Of a stretch of 64,000 nt of DNA, positions 35,168 to 45,015 are shown piece by piece (within the stretch, counting starts at the first letter, position 1; the number at the start of each line of letters is the position of its first letter). The position numbers and the translations under genes are program-made. Source of the stretch: Streptomyces sp. NRRL S-455 (GTDB lineage: Bacteria; Actinomycetota; Actinomycetes; Streptomycetales; Streptomycetaceae); the NCBI RefSeq assembly GCF_000717875.1, contig NZ_JOCT01000005.1, positions 182,863 through 246,862 on the forward strand. The letters are read 5' to 3'. The notes beneath the pieces were generated by a model. That model had not been told where the DNA came from. It worked only from the letters and a program-made list of their open reading frames with translations, and made no database searches.

Positions 35168-37336
35168 TCAGCTTTCCTGCGGCTGCGGCTGGGCCCGGCC
35201 CACGTCGTACACCCCGGCCACGTTGCGCATCGCGCGCATCAGGGCGGGCAGGTGGGCGGCGTCCGGGAGTTGGACGGTGTAGGTGTGGCGGACCTGCTGC
35301 TGGGCCGGGGGTTCGACGGTGGCGGAGACGATCTCGGCGCCTTCCAGGGCCATGGCTTCGGTGAGGTCCGCGAGCAGATGGGGGCGGACGAACGATTCGG
35401 CGACCAGTGTGACCCGGCAGTCGGTGGCCTCCCCCCAGCGCACGGCGACCTCGGTACGCGCCCCGTCCTTCATGCGGGTCACGGCGGCGCACTCCACGCG
35501 GTGCACGGTGACGGCTCCCCCGCGTACGGCGAAGCCGATGATCTCGTCGGGTGGCACTGGTGTGCAGCAGCCGGCCAGCCGTACGGTCGCGCCGGCCCGG
35601 TCGGTGATGACGTTGCCGGGGGTGGGGCCGTCCGGGTCTGACGCGTCGGCGGTACCGGGCCGGGGAGCCGCCGCGCGTTCCTCGGTCTGCCGGTCCTCCT
35701 GGGTCTCGGTCCGCTGGGCCTCGGCCTGCACCGGGTGGGCGGCCAGCCACCGCTGGATGGCGATCCGGGCCGCGGGTGTGTGGGCGTGCTCCAGCCATTC
35801 CCGGGAGGGCTCGGACGCCGGGTCCTGCCCCATGAGGAGCTGGACGGTGTCGCCGTCCTTCAGGACGCTGCTCAGCGCCGCCAGGCGGCCGTTGACGCGG
35901 GCGCCGATGCACGCGTGCGCGTCCTCGCCGTACTGCGCGTAGGCGGCGTCCACGCAGGTCGCTCCCTCGGGCAGGCCGAGCGCGCCGCCGTCGGGCCGGA
36001 ACACGGTGATCTCCCGGTCCTGGGCGAGGTCCTCGCGCAGGGTCGACCAGAAGTGGTCCGGGTCGGGCGCCGCCTCCTGCCAGTCGAGGAGCCGGGAGAG
36101 CCAGCCGGGGCGGGTGGGGTCGACGCGCTCGCCGTCGGCCGGGTCGTCGGGGGCCGGAGCGTACGGGTTGCCGAGCGCGACGACTCCGGCCTCGGCGACC
36201 TTGTGCATCTGGTGCGTGCGGATCAGGACTTCGACGACCTGGCCGTCCTCTCGCGCCACGGCCGTGTGCAGGGACTGGTACAGGTTGAACTTCGGTACGG
36301 CGATGAAGTCCTTGAACTCCGAGACCACCGGCTTCATGCAGGTGTGGAGTTCGCCCAGGACGCCGTAACAGTCGGCATCCTCGTTCACGAGTACCAGGAC
36401 GCGGCCGAAGTCGGAGCCGCGGAGCCGGCCGCGTTTGCGGGAGACCCGGTGCACGGAGAGGAAGTGACGTGGGCGGATGAGGACTTCGGCCGCGATGTCC
36501 GCCTCGCGCAGAACGGAACGCACCTCGTCGGCGACCTCGGCGAGCGGGTCGTCCGCACGGGCGGAGTTGCGGACAATCAACTCCTTCGTGTGTGCGTACT
36601 CCTCCGGGTGGAGGATCGCGAAGACCAGGTCTTCCAGTTCGGTCTTGAGGGCTTGGACGCCGAGTCGTTCGGCCAGCGGGATGAGCACGTCACGCGTCAC
36701 CTTCGCGATGCGCTCCTGCTTTTCGGGGCGCATGACGCCGAGCGTGCGCATGTTGTGCAGCCGGTCGGCGAGTTTGATCGACATGACGCGCACGTCGTTG
36801 CCGGTGGCGACGAGCATCTTGCGGAAGGTCTCGGGCTCGGCGGCGGCGCCGTAGTCGACCTTCTCGAGTTTGGTGACGCCGTCGACGAGGTAGCGGACCT
36901 CCTCGCCGAACTGCTCGCGGACCTGGTCGAGCGTCACATCCGTGTCCTCGACGGTGTCGTGGAGCAGGGAGGCCGTCAAGGTCGTGGTCTCGGCTCCGAG
37001 TTCGGCGAGGATCAGCGTGACGGCGAGCGGGTGCGTGATGTACGGCTCGCCGCTCTTGCGCATCTGGCCGCGGTGCGAGGACTCGGCCAGGACGTAGGCG
37101 CGGCGCAGGGGGTCGAGGTTCGCGTCGGGGTGGTGGGCGCGGTGGGCCTCGACGACGTGGCTGATGGCGTCGGGCAGCCGGCCCCGGACGGCCGGGCCGA
37201 GCAGGGCGGCACGGCCGAGGCGGCGCAGGTCGATCCGGGGGCGGGCCTTTCTGCGTGGGGCCGTCGGCGTCACCGGTCCTGACACCGCACTCGGCATCGG
37301 GCCTGGGGTCACGGAATTCGTGGCCTCCGCACTCAT
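35168..37336 (-). CDS. rshA: RelA/SpoT homologue RshA
   Basis: 722 residues. The HD hydrolase domain is intact: SSHRGQ (His88), ITHPLAV (His102) and SLLHDTVEDT (His126-Asp127). The synthetase domain is recognisable (SEFKDFIAVPKFNLYQSLHTAV; EVLIRTHQMHKVAEAGVVA) but diverged: the usual DLVGIRI reads SDFGRVLVLV, EVQIRT has Leu for Gln, and the final AAHW is lost. TGS and C-terminal ACT domains follow. S. coelicolor has this second homologue besides RelA; from memory its N-terminal part could make ppGpp when overexpressed. The ATG follows GGAGGTG. The likely role is (p)ppGpp hydrolysis/turnover. Confidence 0.88.
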   Translation of the reverse strand: MSAEATNSVTPGPMPSAVSGPVTPTAPRRKARPRIDLRRLGRAALLGPAVRGRLPDAISHVVEAHRAHHPDANLDPLRRAYVLAESSHRGQMRKSGEPYITHPLAVTLILAELGAETTTLTASLLHDTVEDTDVTLDQVREQFGEEVRYLVDGVTKLEKVDYGAAAEPETFRKMLVATGNDVRVMSIKLADRLHNMRTLGVMRPEKQERIAKVTRDVLIPLAERLGVQALKTELEDLVFAILHPEEYAHTKELIVRNSARADDPLAEVADEVRSVLREADIAAEVLIRPRHFLSVHRVSRKRGRLRGSDFGRVLVLVNEDADCYGVLGELHTCMKPVVSEFKDFIAVPKFNLYQSLHTAVAREDGQVVEVLIRTHQMHKVAEAGVVALGNPYAPAPDDPADGERVDPTRPGWLSRLLDWQEAAPDPDHFWSTLREDLAQDREITVFRPDGGALGLPEGATCVDAAYAQYGEDAHACIGARVNGRLAALSSVLKDGDTVQLLMGQDPASEPSREWLEHAHTPAARIAIQRWLAAHPVQAEAQRTETQEDRQTEERAAAPRPGTADASDPDGPTPGNVITDRAGATVRLAGCCTPVPPDEIIGFAVRGGAVTVHRVECAAVTRMKDGARTEVAVRWGEATDCRVTLVAESFVRPHLLADLTEAMALEGAEIVSATVEPPAQQQVRHTYTVQLPDAAHLPALMRAMRNVAGVYDVGRAQPQPQES

Positions 37337-37633
37337 GGGCACCTCCGGCTGCGTGGACCGGTGGACGGGGTGCCCCAGGGCGGACACGGCTCAGGGGGCG
37401 GCTTCGGTCCCCCGTCCGGGCCGGTGCTTGATGCTATCGAGCCCACCACGTGTGGCTGACCGTCTCTCGTCGAGCGTGAAACTGATCACCCATTCGAGCG
37501 ACGTATGTGAGGTTTGCACCCCTGTACATCGAGAGTGCGATGCCCTCATTCCCGCCAAATGGCCGGTTGCCAACGGGCGTTTCAGGTCCCGGTGGCCGAC
37601 GGAGCACGACTGTTCCGCGCGGGTGTGTCCTGC

Positions 37634-38506
37634 TCAGGCGCCCGCGGTGCCTTCCAGCCACTCCGCGTCGATCTCGCCCTCGGCCACGATCACCGCCGGG
37701 CCCGTCATCTCGATCTGCCCGTCGGGCCGCTCGGTGATCACCAGGGTGCCGCCGGGGACGTCGACGGTGCAGGTCACCGGCGTGCCGGTGATCGCCGGGT
37801 CAACGCCGTCGCGGCGGGCGGTGGCCACGGCGACCGCGCACGCGCCCGTGCCGCACGAGCGGGTCTCGCCGGAACCCCGCTCGTGCACACGCATCGCGAC
37901 GTGCCCGGGGCCGCGGTCGACCACGAACTCGACGTTCACACCGTCCGGGTAGGCGGTGGCCGGGCTGAAGGGCGGCGGGGCGAGCAGGTCGCCGGCGTGC
38001 TCCAGGTCCTCCACGAAGGCGACCGCGTGCGGGTTGCCCATGTTGATGTTCCGCGCGGGCCAGCTGCGCTCGCCGACGCTCACCGTGACGTCGCCTTCGG
38101 GGAGCAACGCCCTGCCCATGCCGACGGTGATGTCACCGTCCTTGGAAACGTGCACGGTCTTCACGCCCCCGCGCGTGGCGATCGCGAGGTCTCCTTCGGT
38201 GACGTGTCCGGCGCGCTGGAGGTAGCGCGCGAAGACCCGCACGCCGTTGCCGCACATCTCGGCGATCGAGCCGTCGCCGTTGCGGTAGTCCATGAACCAC
38301 TCGGCCTCGGCCGCCATGCTCTTCGCCTCGGGGTGGGCCGCGGATCGCACCACGTGCAGCAGACCGTCACCGCCGATGCCGGCGCGGCGGTCGCACAGGG
38401 CGGCGACGGCTGCCGGGGGCAGGTCGATGGCGTTGTCGGGGTCCGGGACGATCACGAAGTCGTTCTCGGTGCCGTGGCCCTTGAGGAAGGGGATCCGCGT
38501 GCTCAT
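37634..38506 (-). CDS. dapF: Diaminopimelate epimerase
   Basis: 290 residues. It converts LL- to meso-diaminopimelate for lysine and peptidoglycan; Streptomyces walls contain the LL form, so the flux split matters. The two catalytic Cys are Cys85 (MCGNGVR) and Cys218 (SCGTGA). LKGHGTENDFVIV and NINMGNPHAVAFV are conserved. Length and ATG are normal. It is downstream of miaA and a membrane-protein gene on the same strand. Confidence 0.96.
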   Translation of the reverse strand: MSTRIPFLKGHGTENDFVIVPDPDNAIDLPPAAVAALCDRRAGIGGDGLLHVVRSAAHPEAKSMAAEAEWFMDYRNGDGSIAEMCGNGVRVFARYLQRAGHVTEGDLAIATRGGVKTVHVSKDGDITVGMGRALLPEGDVTVSVGERSWPARNINMGNPHAVAFVEDLEHAGDLLAPPPFSPATAYPDGVNVEFVVDRGPGHVAMRVHERGSGETRSCGTGACAVAVATARRDGVDPAITGTPVTCTVDVPGGTLVITERPDGQIEMTGPAVIVAEGEIDAEWLEGTAGA

Positions 38507-38650
38507 GCCTCGATCGTACGGGCGCTCCGCGGGGAGGGCCGAGTGCGGGTGGTGGGTGCCGAGGCCGTGTGGGTGCTTCGTGGCCGGCCGCGCCCACGCG
38601 GCGGATCCGCGGCAGCGGCACGGCCCCGCGCCCCTGAGGGGGCGCGATGG

Positions 38651-39196
38651 CTAGCGGAGCCTTGCCACGCGCCAGACCGCCAGCGCGACGACCGCCGCCA
38701 CCATCACGGCGTACGCGAGGACGACCCGCCAGTCCGGTCTGCGGCCGGAGCCCCTGGCCGGGAGGCCCGGCCACGTGTAACCCACGCGGCGGGCCGCCAT
38801 CATGCCCCAGCCGGCCGCGCACGAGCAGATCAGCAGGCCGAGCATGGCGATGACGGCCCCGCTGTCGCCGAAGTCGAAGGCGAGCGGGAAGGCGAACATC
38901 AGGGAGCCGAGTGCCGCGAGTCCCACGATGGGTGCCAGCTGCCAGATGCGCAGCCGGCGCTGCGGGCGCAGCTCGACCTCCACCTCGGCGAACATCTCGC
39001 CGGGCTCGGGACCGTCGTCGGTCACACCCTGCGCCTCGTCGGGCCCGTCGGAGCTGAGGCGGTCCGCCTCCTGCTCCGGTCCGTCCAGGTTCTCCGGGCC
39101 GTCCAGGTGCTCCGGGCCACCCCGGTGCTCCGGTTCATCCCGCTCGGCGGTGATGTGATCGGTGCTCTGTGCGGTGTCGCGAGGGCCGGCCTCCAT
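38651..39196 (-). CDS. Small membrane protein with an acidic Pro/Glu-rich N-terminus
   Basis: About 181 residues. The first 90 are acidic and include a short tandem repeat (GPEHLDGPENLDGPEQ). At least three hydrophobic helices follow (LAPIVGLAALGSLMFAFPLAF, GAVIAMLGLLICSCAAGWGMM, VVLAYAVMVAAVVALAVW). It has no recognised domain. The ATG (MEAGPRDT) was chosen over a GTG two codons earlier because the ribosome binding site GGGAGG fits either. It lies between dapF and miaA. Confidence 0.72.
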   Translation of the reverse strand: MEAGPRDTAQSTDHITAERDEPEHRGGPEHLDGPENLDGPEQEADRLSSDGPDEAQGVTDDGPEPGEMFAEVEVELRPQRRLRIWQLAPIVGLAALGSLMFAFPLAFDFGDSGAVIAMLGLLICSCAAGWGMMAARRVGYTWPGLPARGSGRRPDWRVVLAYAVMVAAVVALAVWRVARLR

Positions 39197-39304
39197 CGCC
39201 ACGCGCCCTCCCAACTAGGACTCAACTCGGTCGATCGAAGCTCGATGATGGCACGCCGTCGATGGCCCGGATGACGGCCTGGGCGTCCCGATGCCATGAC
39301 GTGA

Positions 39305-40243
39305 TCAGGCTGTAACCGGTCGTTCGACCAAAGACAGCGCGAGCTGCGGAAGTTCTGTGAGATCGGCCGCTGCCCCACTCAGCCAGTGCACCCGCGGGTC
39401 GCGCCTGAACCACGAATCCTGACGGCGCGCGAAGCGCTTGGTGGCACGCACGGTCTCGGCCCGCGCATCCTCGAGGGTGCACTCCCCGGCGAGGGCCGCG
39501 AGCACCTGCTGGTAACCGAGCGCGCGCGAGGCCGTACGCCCTTCACGCAACCCCTGCGCCTCCAGTGCGCGGACCTCGTCCACGAGCCCGGCCTCCCACA
39601 TCCGGTCGACCCGGCGGGCGATGCGCTCGTCCAGCTCGGGCCGGGCCACGTCGACGCCGATCTGCAGCGTGTCGTACACCGAGTCATGACCGGGGAGGTT
39701 GGCGGTGAAGGGCCTGCCGGTGATCTCGATCACCTCCAGGGCCCGGACGACCCGGCGGCCGTTGCTGGGGAGGATCGCCCGCGCGGCCTCGGGGTCGGCG
39801 GCGGCCAGGCGGGCGTGCAGCGCGCCCGAGCCGCGCAGTGTGAGTTCCTCCTCCAGGCGGGCGCGGACCTCGGGGTCGGTGCCGGGGAACTCCAGGTTGT
39901 CGACGGCTCCGCGCACGTACAGTCCGGAGCCGCCGACCAGGATCGGCCAGCGGCCCTCGGCGAGCAGCGCCTCGATCCGTTCCCGGGCCAGGCGCTGGTA
40001 CTCCGCGACGGACGCCGTGACGGTCACGTCCCAGATGTCCAGGAGGTGGTGCGGCACGCCGCCGCGCTCCTCGGGCGTCAGCTTGGCCGTGCCGATGTCC
40101 ATCCCACGGTAGAGCTGCATGGAGTCGGCGTTGACGACCTCTCCGCCTAGGCGCTGGGCCAGGAAAACGCCCAGATCGGACTTTCCGGCCGCAGTTGGTC
40201 CGACGACGGCGATGACGCGGGGGGCGATGGGTGCACTGCTCAC
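39305..40243 (-). CDS. miaA: tRNA dimethylallyltransferase
   Basis: 312 residues. It adds dimethylallyl to A37 of tRNAs that read UNN codons, the first step before MiaB. P-loop GPTAAGKS (15-22), VNADSMQLYRGMDIGTAKL with the catalytic Asp, and PILVGGSGLYVRGAVD are present. GTG (MSSAPIAPRV) is the start; 74 upstream in-frame residues are not conserved. Only an extradiol-dioxygenase-like gene and a small convergent gene separate it from miaB. Confidence 0.96.
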   Translation of the reverse strand: MSSAPIAPRVIAVVGPTAAGKSDLGVFLAQRLGGEVVNADSMQLYRGMDIGTAKLTPEERGGVPHHLLDIWDVTVTASVAEYQRLARERIEALLAEGRWPILVGGSGLYVRGAVDNLEFPGTDPEVRARLEEELTLRGSGALHARLAAADPEAARAILPSNGRRVVRALEVIEITGRPFTANLPGHDSVYDTLQIGVDVARPELDERIARRVDRMWEAGLVDEVRALEAQGLREGRTASRALGYQQVLAALAGECTLEDARAETVRATKRFARRQDSWFRRDPRVHWLSGAAADLTELPQLALSLVERPVTA

Positions 40244-40424
40244 CGACCCAGTCTCGCAAACCTCGAACCCCGCTCTCGAACGAGTTACGTGACGCCGCAG
40301 CCGCAGGGTCGTTGCCCGTTCGAGGTTCCTGCCGCCGGACGACAGAGGCGGCGACCCGGGTCGGGCAAACGGACGCACCGGGCTACGCGGGATTTCGCCC
40401 GCACGAGTAACGTATGGAGTGGAT

Positions 40425-40703
40425 ATGGGCGTTTTTGCACGACTTCTCCGGCGGTCGAAGACCACGGAGGAGACGCCTGCCGCCGAGGCTCAGGCCGTCG
40501 CGACCAAGGCCGACTCCGAGGCGGAGAGGGCTCCGGAGACGGGGGAGGCCACGCCGGCGAAGGCGTCCGACGGGGCAGCGGAATCGGCCGGACCGGTGGC
40601 CGAGGCCGCCGAGGCCACCGAGACCGAGAGCGTCGACATCCCCAAGCAGCAGTCCACCGACCAGGCGGCCGACAACGAGGCCGGTGAGAGCGCCCGTACG
40701 TGA
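40425..40703 (+). CDS. Small acidic, Ala/Glu-rich protein (92 aa)
   Basis: ATG (MGVFARLLRRSK) with GGAG upstream. A short basic amphipathic start is followed by about 80 residues of Ala/Glu/Thr/Ser low complexity (ESVDIPKQQSTDQAADNEAG at the end). I recall similar Streptomyces proteins labelled only as hypothetical or gliding-motility-like, so no function is claimed. A 12-bp terminator follows. Confidence 0.7.
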   Translation: MGVFARLLRRSKTTEETPAAEAQAVATKADSEAERAPETGEATPAKASDGAAESAGPVAEAAEATETESVDIPKQQSTDQAADNEAGESART

Positions 40704-40718
40704 CCACCCCCGCGCGAG

Positions 40719-40759
40719 GGCGGACGGCCGCGGAGCACGAAGGCTCCCGGCCGTCCGCC
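40719..40759. terminator. Terminator between the small acidic protein and the extradiol-like gene
   Basis: GGCGGACGGCCG and CGGCCGTCCGCC form a perfect 12-bp stem around a 17-nt loop, followed by GTTTCCC. It serves both converging genes. Confidence 0.85.
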
Positions 40760-40782
40760 GTTTCCCGCGCTGGCCGCCAGGT

Positions 40783-41496
40783 CTACGACCAGCCGGCCAC
40801 GATGTATCCCACGCCGTACGGCGCGTCCTCGTACAACAGCGATCCGCCGAGGTCCGCGCCCTCCGCAGCGCCCGCCAGGACCTGCCAGGGCGCCCGGCCG
40901 GACACCTTCAGCTCGTCCGCGAGCCCGGTGTCCAGCGCGGTCAGAGCCGGCAGGTCAGCCGCGCCGAGCGCACGGGCGACCTCCGCGTCGAAGGGCGCCG
41001 CGCGTTCGTCGAGGTAGCCGGGGGCCTTGAGGGTCCGGCAGGCGCTGGCGTCACCCATCACCAGCAGCGCGACCCGCTCGTCCCGCGCGGCGATCTCCCG
41101 TCCGGTCCGCACGCACAGCTCGGACGCGAGCCGCTCCCCCACACCGAGGCCCTCGACCGGGACGCCGGACCGGTCCGTCCGCTCCAGCAGCCAGGCGGCC
41201 ACCGCCAGCGAGTACGGCAGTCGCCGTTCCGCGTCCGCGCCTCCGGCCGCCCCGAGCCGTACGTCGAGATCCACGCCGAAGCCCCGGAACGAGCCCCGCG
41301 TGCCCTCCGGGAACGTCTCGGCCCCGGCGCCGGCCACCGGTCCGACCACGACGAGACGCCCGGGCCGGGCGGCGGCGAGCACGCCCAGCGCGTCCGAGCA
41401 GGCGGCCCGCACGGCGTCCAGCTCCGAGGCGGAGCCCGCGGCGACGTCGGGAACCAGGAGGGGCGGACAGGGACAGACTGCGGCGGCGACAAGCAT
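40783..41496 (-). CDS. Class III extradiol dioxygenase (LigB)-like protein, probable non-canonical metal site
   Basis: 237 residues. The fold is suggested by VAAAVCPCPPLLVPDVA at the start, RLVVVGPVAG, LLVMGDASACRTLKAPGYLDERA and the closing LYEDAPYGVGYIVAGW. Family members normally have His in the PHPPLL motif, where the first iron ligand sits; here Cys10 (and Cys8) is in its place. Either the protein does not oxygenate aromatic diols or it uses a different metal site. It lies 83 bp downstream of miaB on the same strand, so a role linked to tRNA modification or iron-sulfur delivery is possible but only inference. Confidence 0.72.
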   Translation of the reverse strand: MLVAAAVCPCPPLLVPDVAAGSASELDAVRAACSDALGVLAAARPGRLVVVGPVAGAGAETFPEGTRGSFRGFGVDLDVRLGAAGGADAERRLPYSLAVAAWLLERTDRSGVPVEGLGVGERLASELCVRTGREIAARDERVALLVMGDASACRTLKAPGYLDERAAPFDAEVARALGAADLPALTALDTGLADELKVSGRAPWQVLAGAAEGADLGGSLLYEDAPYGVGYIVAGWS

Positions 41497-41579
41497 GATC
41501 GGCAGGGTAGCTCTCAGGTGGCGTTGCTCTGCGGGCAGCGGCACGCCCCAAGCCCGACCTGGGCTGCCGCGGTCCCGCC

Positions 41580-43106
41580 TCAGTCGCAGCCGCAGCCGCT
41601 CGCCGCCACCGGGAGCGGCTCCGGGACGCCGACCTTGGGCAGGCCGAGCAGGACGCCGGTCGGCTGGGACGCCTTCGCCGACTTCTCGGCGTTGCGCTTC
41701 TCCCAGGCGTCACCCGCGCGCGTCCGGCGCACGTCGAGGACGGAGCCCTCGGCGAGGAGGTGGTGCGGGGCGGCGTAGGTGATCTCGACGGTGACCACGT
41801 CGCCGGGGCGGACCTCCTGGTCCGGCTTGGTGAAGTGGACCAGGCGGTTGTCGGGGGCGCGGCCGGACAGGCGGTGGGTGGAGTCGTCCTTGCGGCCCTC
41901 GCCCTCGGCGACCATGAGCTCCAGTGTGCGGCCGACCTGCTTCTTGTTCTCCTCCCAGGAGATCTCCTCCTGGAGGGCGACGAGACGCTCGTAGCGCTCC
42001 TGGACGACCTTCTTCGGGATCTGGCCGTCCATCTCGGCGGCCGGGGTGCCCGGGCGCTTGGAGTACTGGAAGGTGAAGGCCTGGGCGAAGCGGGCCTCGC
42101 GCACCACGTGCAGCGTCTGCTCGAAGTCCTCCTCGGTCTCGCCGGGGAAGCCCACGATGATGTCGGTGCTGATCGCCGCGTGCGGGATGGCGGCGCGGAC
42201 CTTCTCGATGATGCCGAGGAAGCGCTCCTGGCGGTAGGAGCGGCGCATGGCCTTCAGCACCGGGTCCGAGCCGGACTGGAGCGGCATGTGCAGCTGCGGC
42301 ATCACGTTCGGCGTCTCGGCCATGGCGGCGATGACGTCGTCGGTGAAGTCCCGGGGGTGCGGGGAGGTGAAGCGGACCCGCTCCAGGCCGTCGATTTTGC
42401 CGCAGGCCCGAAGCAGCTTGCTGAAGGCCTCGCGGTCGCCGATGTCGGAGCCGTACGCGTTGACGTTCTGCCCGAGCAGGGTGATCTCGGAGACACCCTC
42501 GGCGACCAGCGCCTCGATCTCGGCGAGGATGTCGCCGGGGCGGCGGTCCTTCTCCTTGCCGCGCAGGGCCGGGACGATGCAGAAGGTGCAGGTGTTGTTG
42601 CAGCCGACGGAGATGGAGACCCAGGCGGCGTACGCGCTCTCGCGGCGCGTGGGAAGCGTCGAGGGGAACGCCTCCAGCGACTCGGCGATCTCGACCTGCG
42701 CCTCCTCCTGCACGCGGGCGCGCTCCAGCAGGACGGGCAGCTTGCCGATGTTGTGCGTGCCGAAGACGACGTCCACCCAGGGCGCCTTCTTCACGATGGT
42801 GTCGCGGTCCTTCTGCGCGAGGCAGCCGCCGACCGCGATCTGCATGCCGGGACGCCTGGCCTTCTTGGGCGCCAGGTGGCCGAGGTTGCCGTAGAGCTTG
42901 TTGTCGGCGTTCTCACGCACGGCGCAGGTGTTGAAGACGACGACGTCCGCCTCGCCGTCGGAGCCCTCCGGGGCGCGCACGTATCCCGCGTCCTCCAGCA
43001 GACCGGCCAATCGCTCGGAGTCGTGGACGTTCATCTGGCACCCGTAGGTGCGTACTTCATAGGTGCGCGTGCCGCCCACTGCCTGGCTCCGGTCGATGCT
43101 GCTCAT
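41580..43106 (-). CDS. miaB: tRNA-2-methylthio-N6-dimethylallyladenosine synthase
   Basis: 508 residues. It methylthiolates i6A37 made by MiaA. The N-terminal MTTase domain holds Cys23, Cys61 and Cys95 for the auxiliary cluster, and the radical-SAM motif is Cys169, Cys173, Cys176 (GCNNTCTFC). A TRAM domain follows ([27 protein letters not shown]…). The C-terminus ends SGCGCD, an extra Cys pair outside the standard domains. The ATG opens [12 protein letters not shown] DnaA-box match lies about 42-50 nt upstream. Confidence 0.96.
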   Translation of the reverse strand: MSSIDRSQAVGGTRTYEVRTYGCQMNVHDSERLAGLLEDAGYVRAPEGSDGEADVVVFNTCAVRENADNKLYGNLGHLAPKKARRPGMQIAVGGCLAQKDRDTIVKKAPWVDVVFGTHNIGKLPVLLERARVQEEAQVEIAESLEAFPSTLPTRRESAYAAWVSISVGCNNTCTFCIVPALRGKEKDRRPGDILAEIEALVAEGVSEITLLGQNVNAYGSDIGDREAFSKLLRACGKIDGLERVRFTSPHPRDFTDDVIAAMAETPNVMPQLHMPLQSGSDPVLKAMRRSYRQERFLGIIEKVRAAIPHAAISTDIIVGFPGETEEDFEQTLHVVREARFAQAFTFQYSKRPGTPAAEMDGQIPKKVVQERYERLVALQEEISWEENKKQVGRTLELMVAEGEGRKDDSTHRLSGRAPDNRLVHFTKPDQEVRPGDVVTVEITYAAPHHLLAEGSVLDVRRTRAGDAWEKRNAEKSAKASQPTGVLLGLPKVGVPEPLPVAASGCGCD

Positions 43107-43147
43107 GGGGACAAGGGTAGGCGGTCGGCGGACCTGGCTCGGTCGCC

Positions 43148-43156
43148 TGTGGACAA
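43148..43156 (-). promoter_or_regulatory. DnaA-box match upstream of miaB
   Basis: TGTGGACAA is the reverse complement of TTGTCCACA, the DnaA box preferred in Streptomyces oriC. It lies in the 64-bp gap between the NarL-type regulator stop and the miaB start. Confidence 0.45.
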
Positions 43157-43170
43157 CCCGGCCACCGGCC

Positions 43171-43824
43171 TCACGCCTCGATGAGCCCCGCCCGGATCGC
43201 GTACCTGGTCAGCTCCAGGCGGTCGCGCATGCCGAGCTTCTGCAGGAGGTTGGCGCGGTGACGTTCGACCGTCTTGGCGCTGATGAAGAGGAGTTCGCCG
43301 ATCTCCTTCGAGGTGTGGCCCTCGGCGACCAGCTTGAGGATCTCCTCCTCGCGTTCGGTGATGGGCCGTTCCGGCAGGCCGCCGCCCCCGCGCAGCCGCT
43401 CCAGGTAGGAACGGACGAGGGCCCGCTCGGCCCCGGGGTAGATGAACGGCTCGTCGCGCACGGCCGCCCGGCAGGCCTCGACCAGGTCGCGGTCGGCGAC
43501 CGATTTGAGGACGTAACCGCTGGCCCCGGCCCTGAGCGCCTCGAAGAAGTACTCCTCGTTGTCGTACATGGTCAGGATGAGGATGTGCAGGTCGGGCAGT
43601 CGACGGGAGAGCTCGCGGGCGGCCTGGAGGCCGGTCATGCGGGGCATGGCCACGTCCAGGACGGCCAGGTCGACGGCGGTCTCGCGGGCCCGTGCGACGG
43701 CCTCGGCACCGTCGCCGGCCTCGGCGACGACCGTGAGGTCCGGCTCACCGTCCAGGATGAGGCGCACGCCCCGGCGTACGAGGGTGTGGTCGTCGGCGAG
43801 CAGGACACGGATCGGTGGGGCCAT
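43171..43824 (-). CDS. NarL/LuxR-family response regulator
   Basis: 217 residues. Receiver domain with phospho-acceptor Asp57 (LAVLDVAMP) and Lys in GYVLKSV. The GerE/LuxR helix-turn-helix spans about 155-200 ([39 protein letters not shown]). The start overlaps the stop of the kinase gene by one base (TGATG), so translation is coupled. In S. coelicolor the pair at this place (SCO5784/SCO5785 from memory) affects secondary metabolism and sporulation timing. Confidence 0.92.
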   Translation of the reverse strand: MAPPIRVLLADDHTLVRRGVRLILDGEPDLTVVAEAGDGAEAVARARETAVDLAVLDVAMPRMTGLQAARELSRRLPDLHILILTMYDNEEYFFEALRAGASGYVLKSVADRDLVEACRAAVRDEPFIYPGAERALVRSYLERLRGGGGLPERPITEREEEILKLVAEGHTSKEIGELLFISAKTVERHRANLLQKLGMRDRLELTRYAIRAGLIEA

Positions 43825-44885
43825 CAGCGGGGTCCTTCTGTCACGGGTGTGCGCGATGTCACGGGTATGCGCAGCCGTACGTCGGTGCCACCGCCCGGGG
43901 CCGGTTCGAGGGTGAGGCCGGCGCCGATCAGGAGGGCCCGTTCGCGCATGCCGGTGATGCCGGCGCCCTCCGGGGCGTCGCGGAGACCCGTGCCGTTGTC
44001 GCGGACGAGGAGTTCGACGCCGCCGGGGACCGGCTGGAGCCGGAGTTCCGCGCGGTCGGCGGCGGCGTGCCGGGCGGTGTTGGTCAGGCCCTCCTGGGCC
44101 ACTCGGTAGACGACGAGTTCCGATTCCGGGTTCAGGGCGGGGAGGTCGCCGGTGACACGGTGGCGCACGGTCAGCCCGTGGGTCGTGAACTCGGCGGTGA
44201 GCGAGCGCAGGGCGCTGGCCAGGCCGAGCTCCTCCAGGACACCGGGACGCAACCGGCGGGCGATCCGGCGGATCTCCTCCAGGCCGGCCCGGGTCGCCTC
44301 CTGGGCCTGTCCCACCTCCTCGCGCAGGCCCTCGGGTGCCCGGTCCGCGACGCGCTTGAGCTGGAGGAGGACCGCGGTCAGGGTCTGCCCGACCTCGTCG
44401 TGGAGTTCCCGGGCGATCCGGTGCCGTTCACGCTCCTGCGCGGACAGCGCCCGCGCGGCGCCCGAGGCCCGCTCGGCCTCCAGACGGTCGAGCATCCTGT
44501 TGTACGTGGTGATCAGCCCGGCCGTCTCCGCCGGGCCGGCGACCACCGGGCGGGAGCCCGGACGCAGCAGGTCCGCGGTGGCCATGGCCTGGTCCAGCCG
44601 CTGCAGGGGCCCCAGGCCGAAGCGCAGCACGAGCGCGTTGCCGGCGAGCAGCACCGCAAGTCCGCCGAGCAGTACCAGCGCCTCGCCCGCGAGGACGGGA
44701 GTGGACACGGTGACCGGGCCGAGCAGCAGCGCGGTGGCCACGACCAGGCCCATGGCGTTGAGAGAGAAGATCCGCCAGAACAGCGACACGTTCCTGGATC
44801 CGTCCCTTCCGGCCTTCGCACGCGACTCCGCCCGGTTCACCCTCTTCCGTGACCGGCGGCCGCGCATATCCGTCACGACACCCAT
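43824..44885 (-). CDS. NarL-type sensor histidine kinase
   Basis: 353 residues. Two hydrophobic segments (about 42-60 and 68-86) flank only a short loop, so the sensing part is small. A HAMP-like region follows. The HisKA_3 box has phospho-acceptor His162 (RHRIARELHDEVGQTL) and the HATPase domain shows VAQEGLTNTARHA and DNGTGL … GAGITGMRERALL. Immediately upstream of its response regulator with a one-base overlap. Confidence 0.92.
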   Translation of the reverse strand: MGVVTDMRGRRSRKRVNRAESRAKAGRDGSRNVSLFWRIFSLNAMGLVVATALLLGPVTVSTPVLAGEALVLLGGLAVLLAGNALVLRFGLGPLQRLDQAMATADLLRPGSRPVVAGPAETAGLITTYNRMLDRLEAERASGAARALSAQERERHRIARELHDEVGQTLTAVLLQLKRVADRAPEGLREEVGQAQEATRAGLEEIRRIARRLRPGVLEELGLASALRSLTAEFTTHGLTVRHRVTGDLPALNPESELVVYRVAQEGLTNTARHAAADRAELRLQPVPGGVELLVRDNGTGLRDAPEGAGITGMRERALLIGAGLTLEPAPGGGTDVRLRIPVTSRTPVTEGPR

Positions 44886-45015
44886 GTCGTCACCGTACGG
44901 CCGGATGGCAGCATGCGGACGTGGCCCGTCCGTTGATCGGCACCGCTCACGGCACGGGCATCACCACCGACATCGACGCAAACAAGACACACACCACCGA
45001 ACAAGGGGAAGAAAC

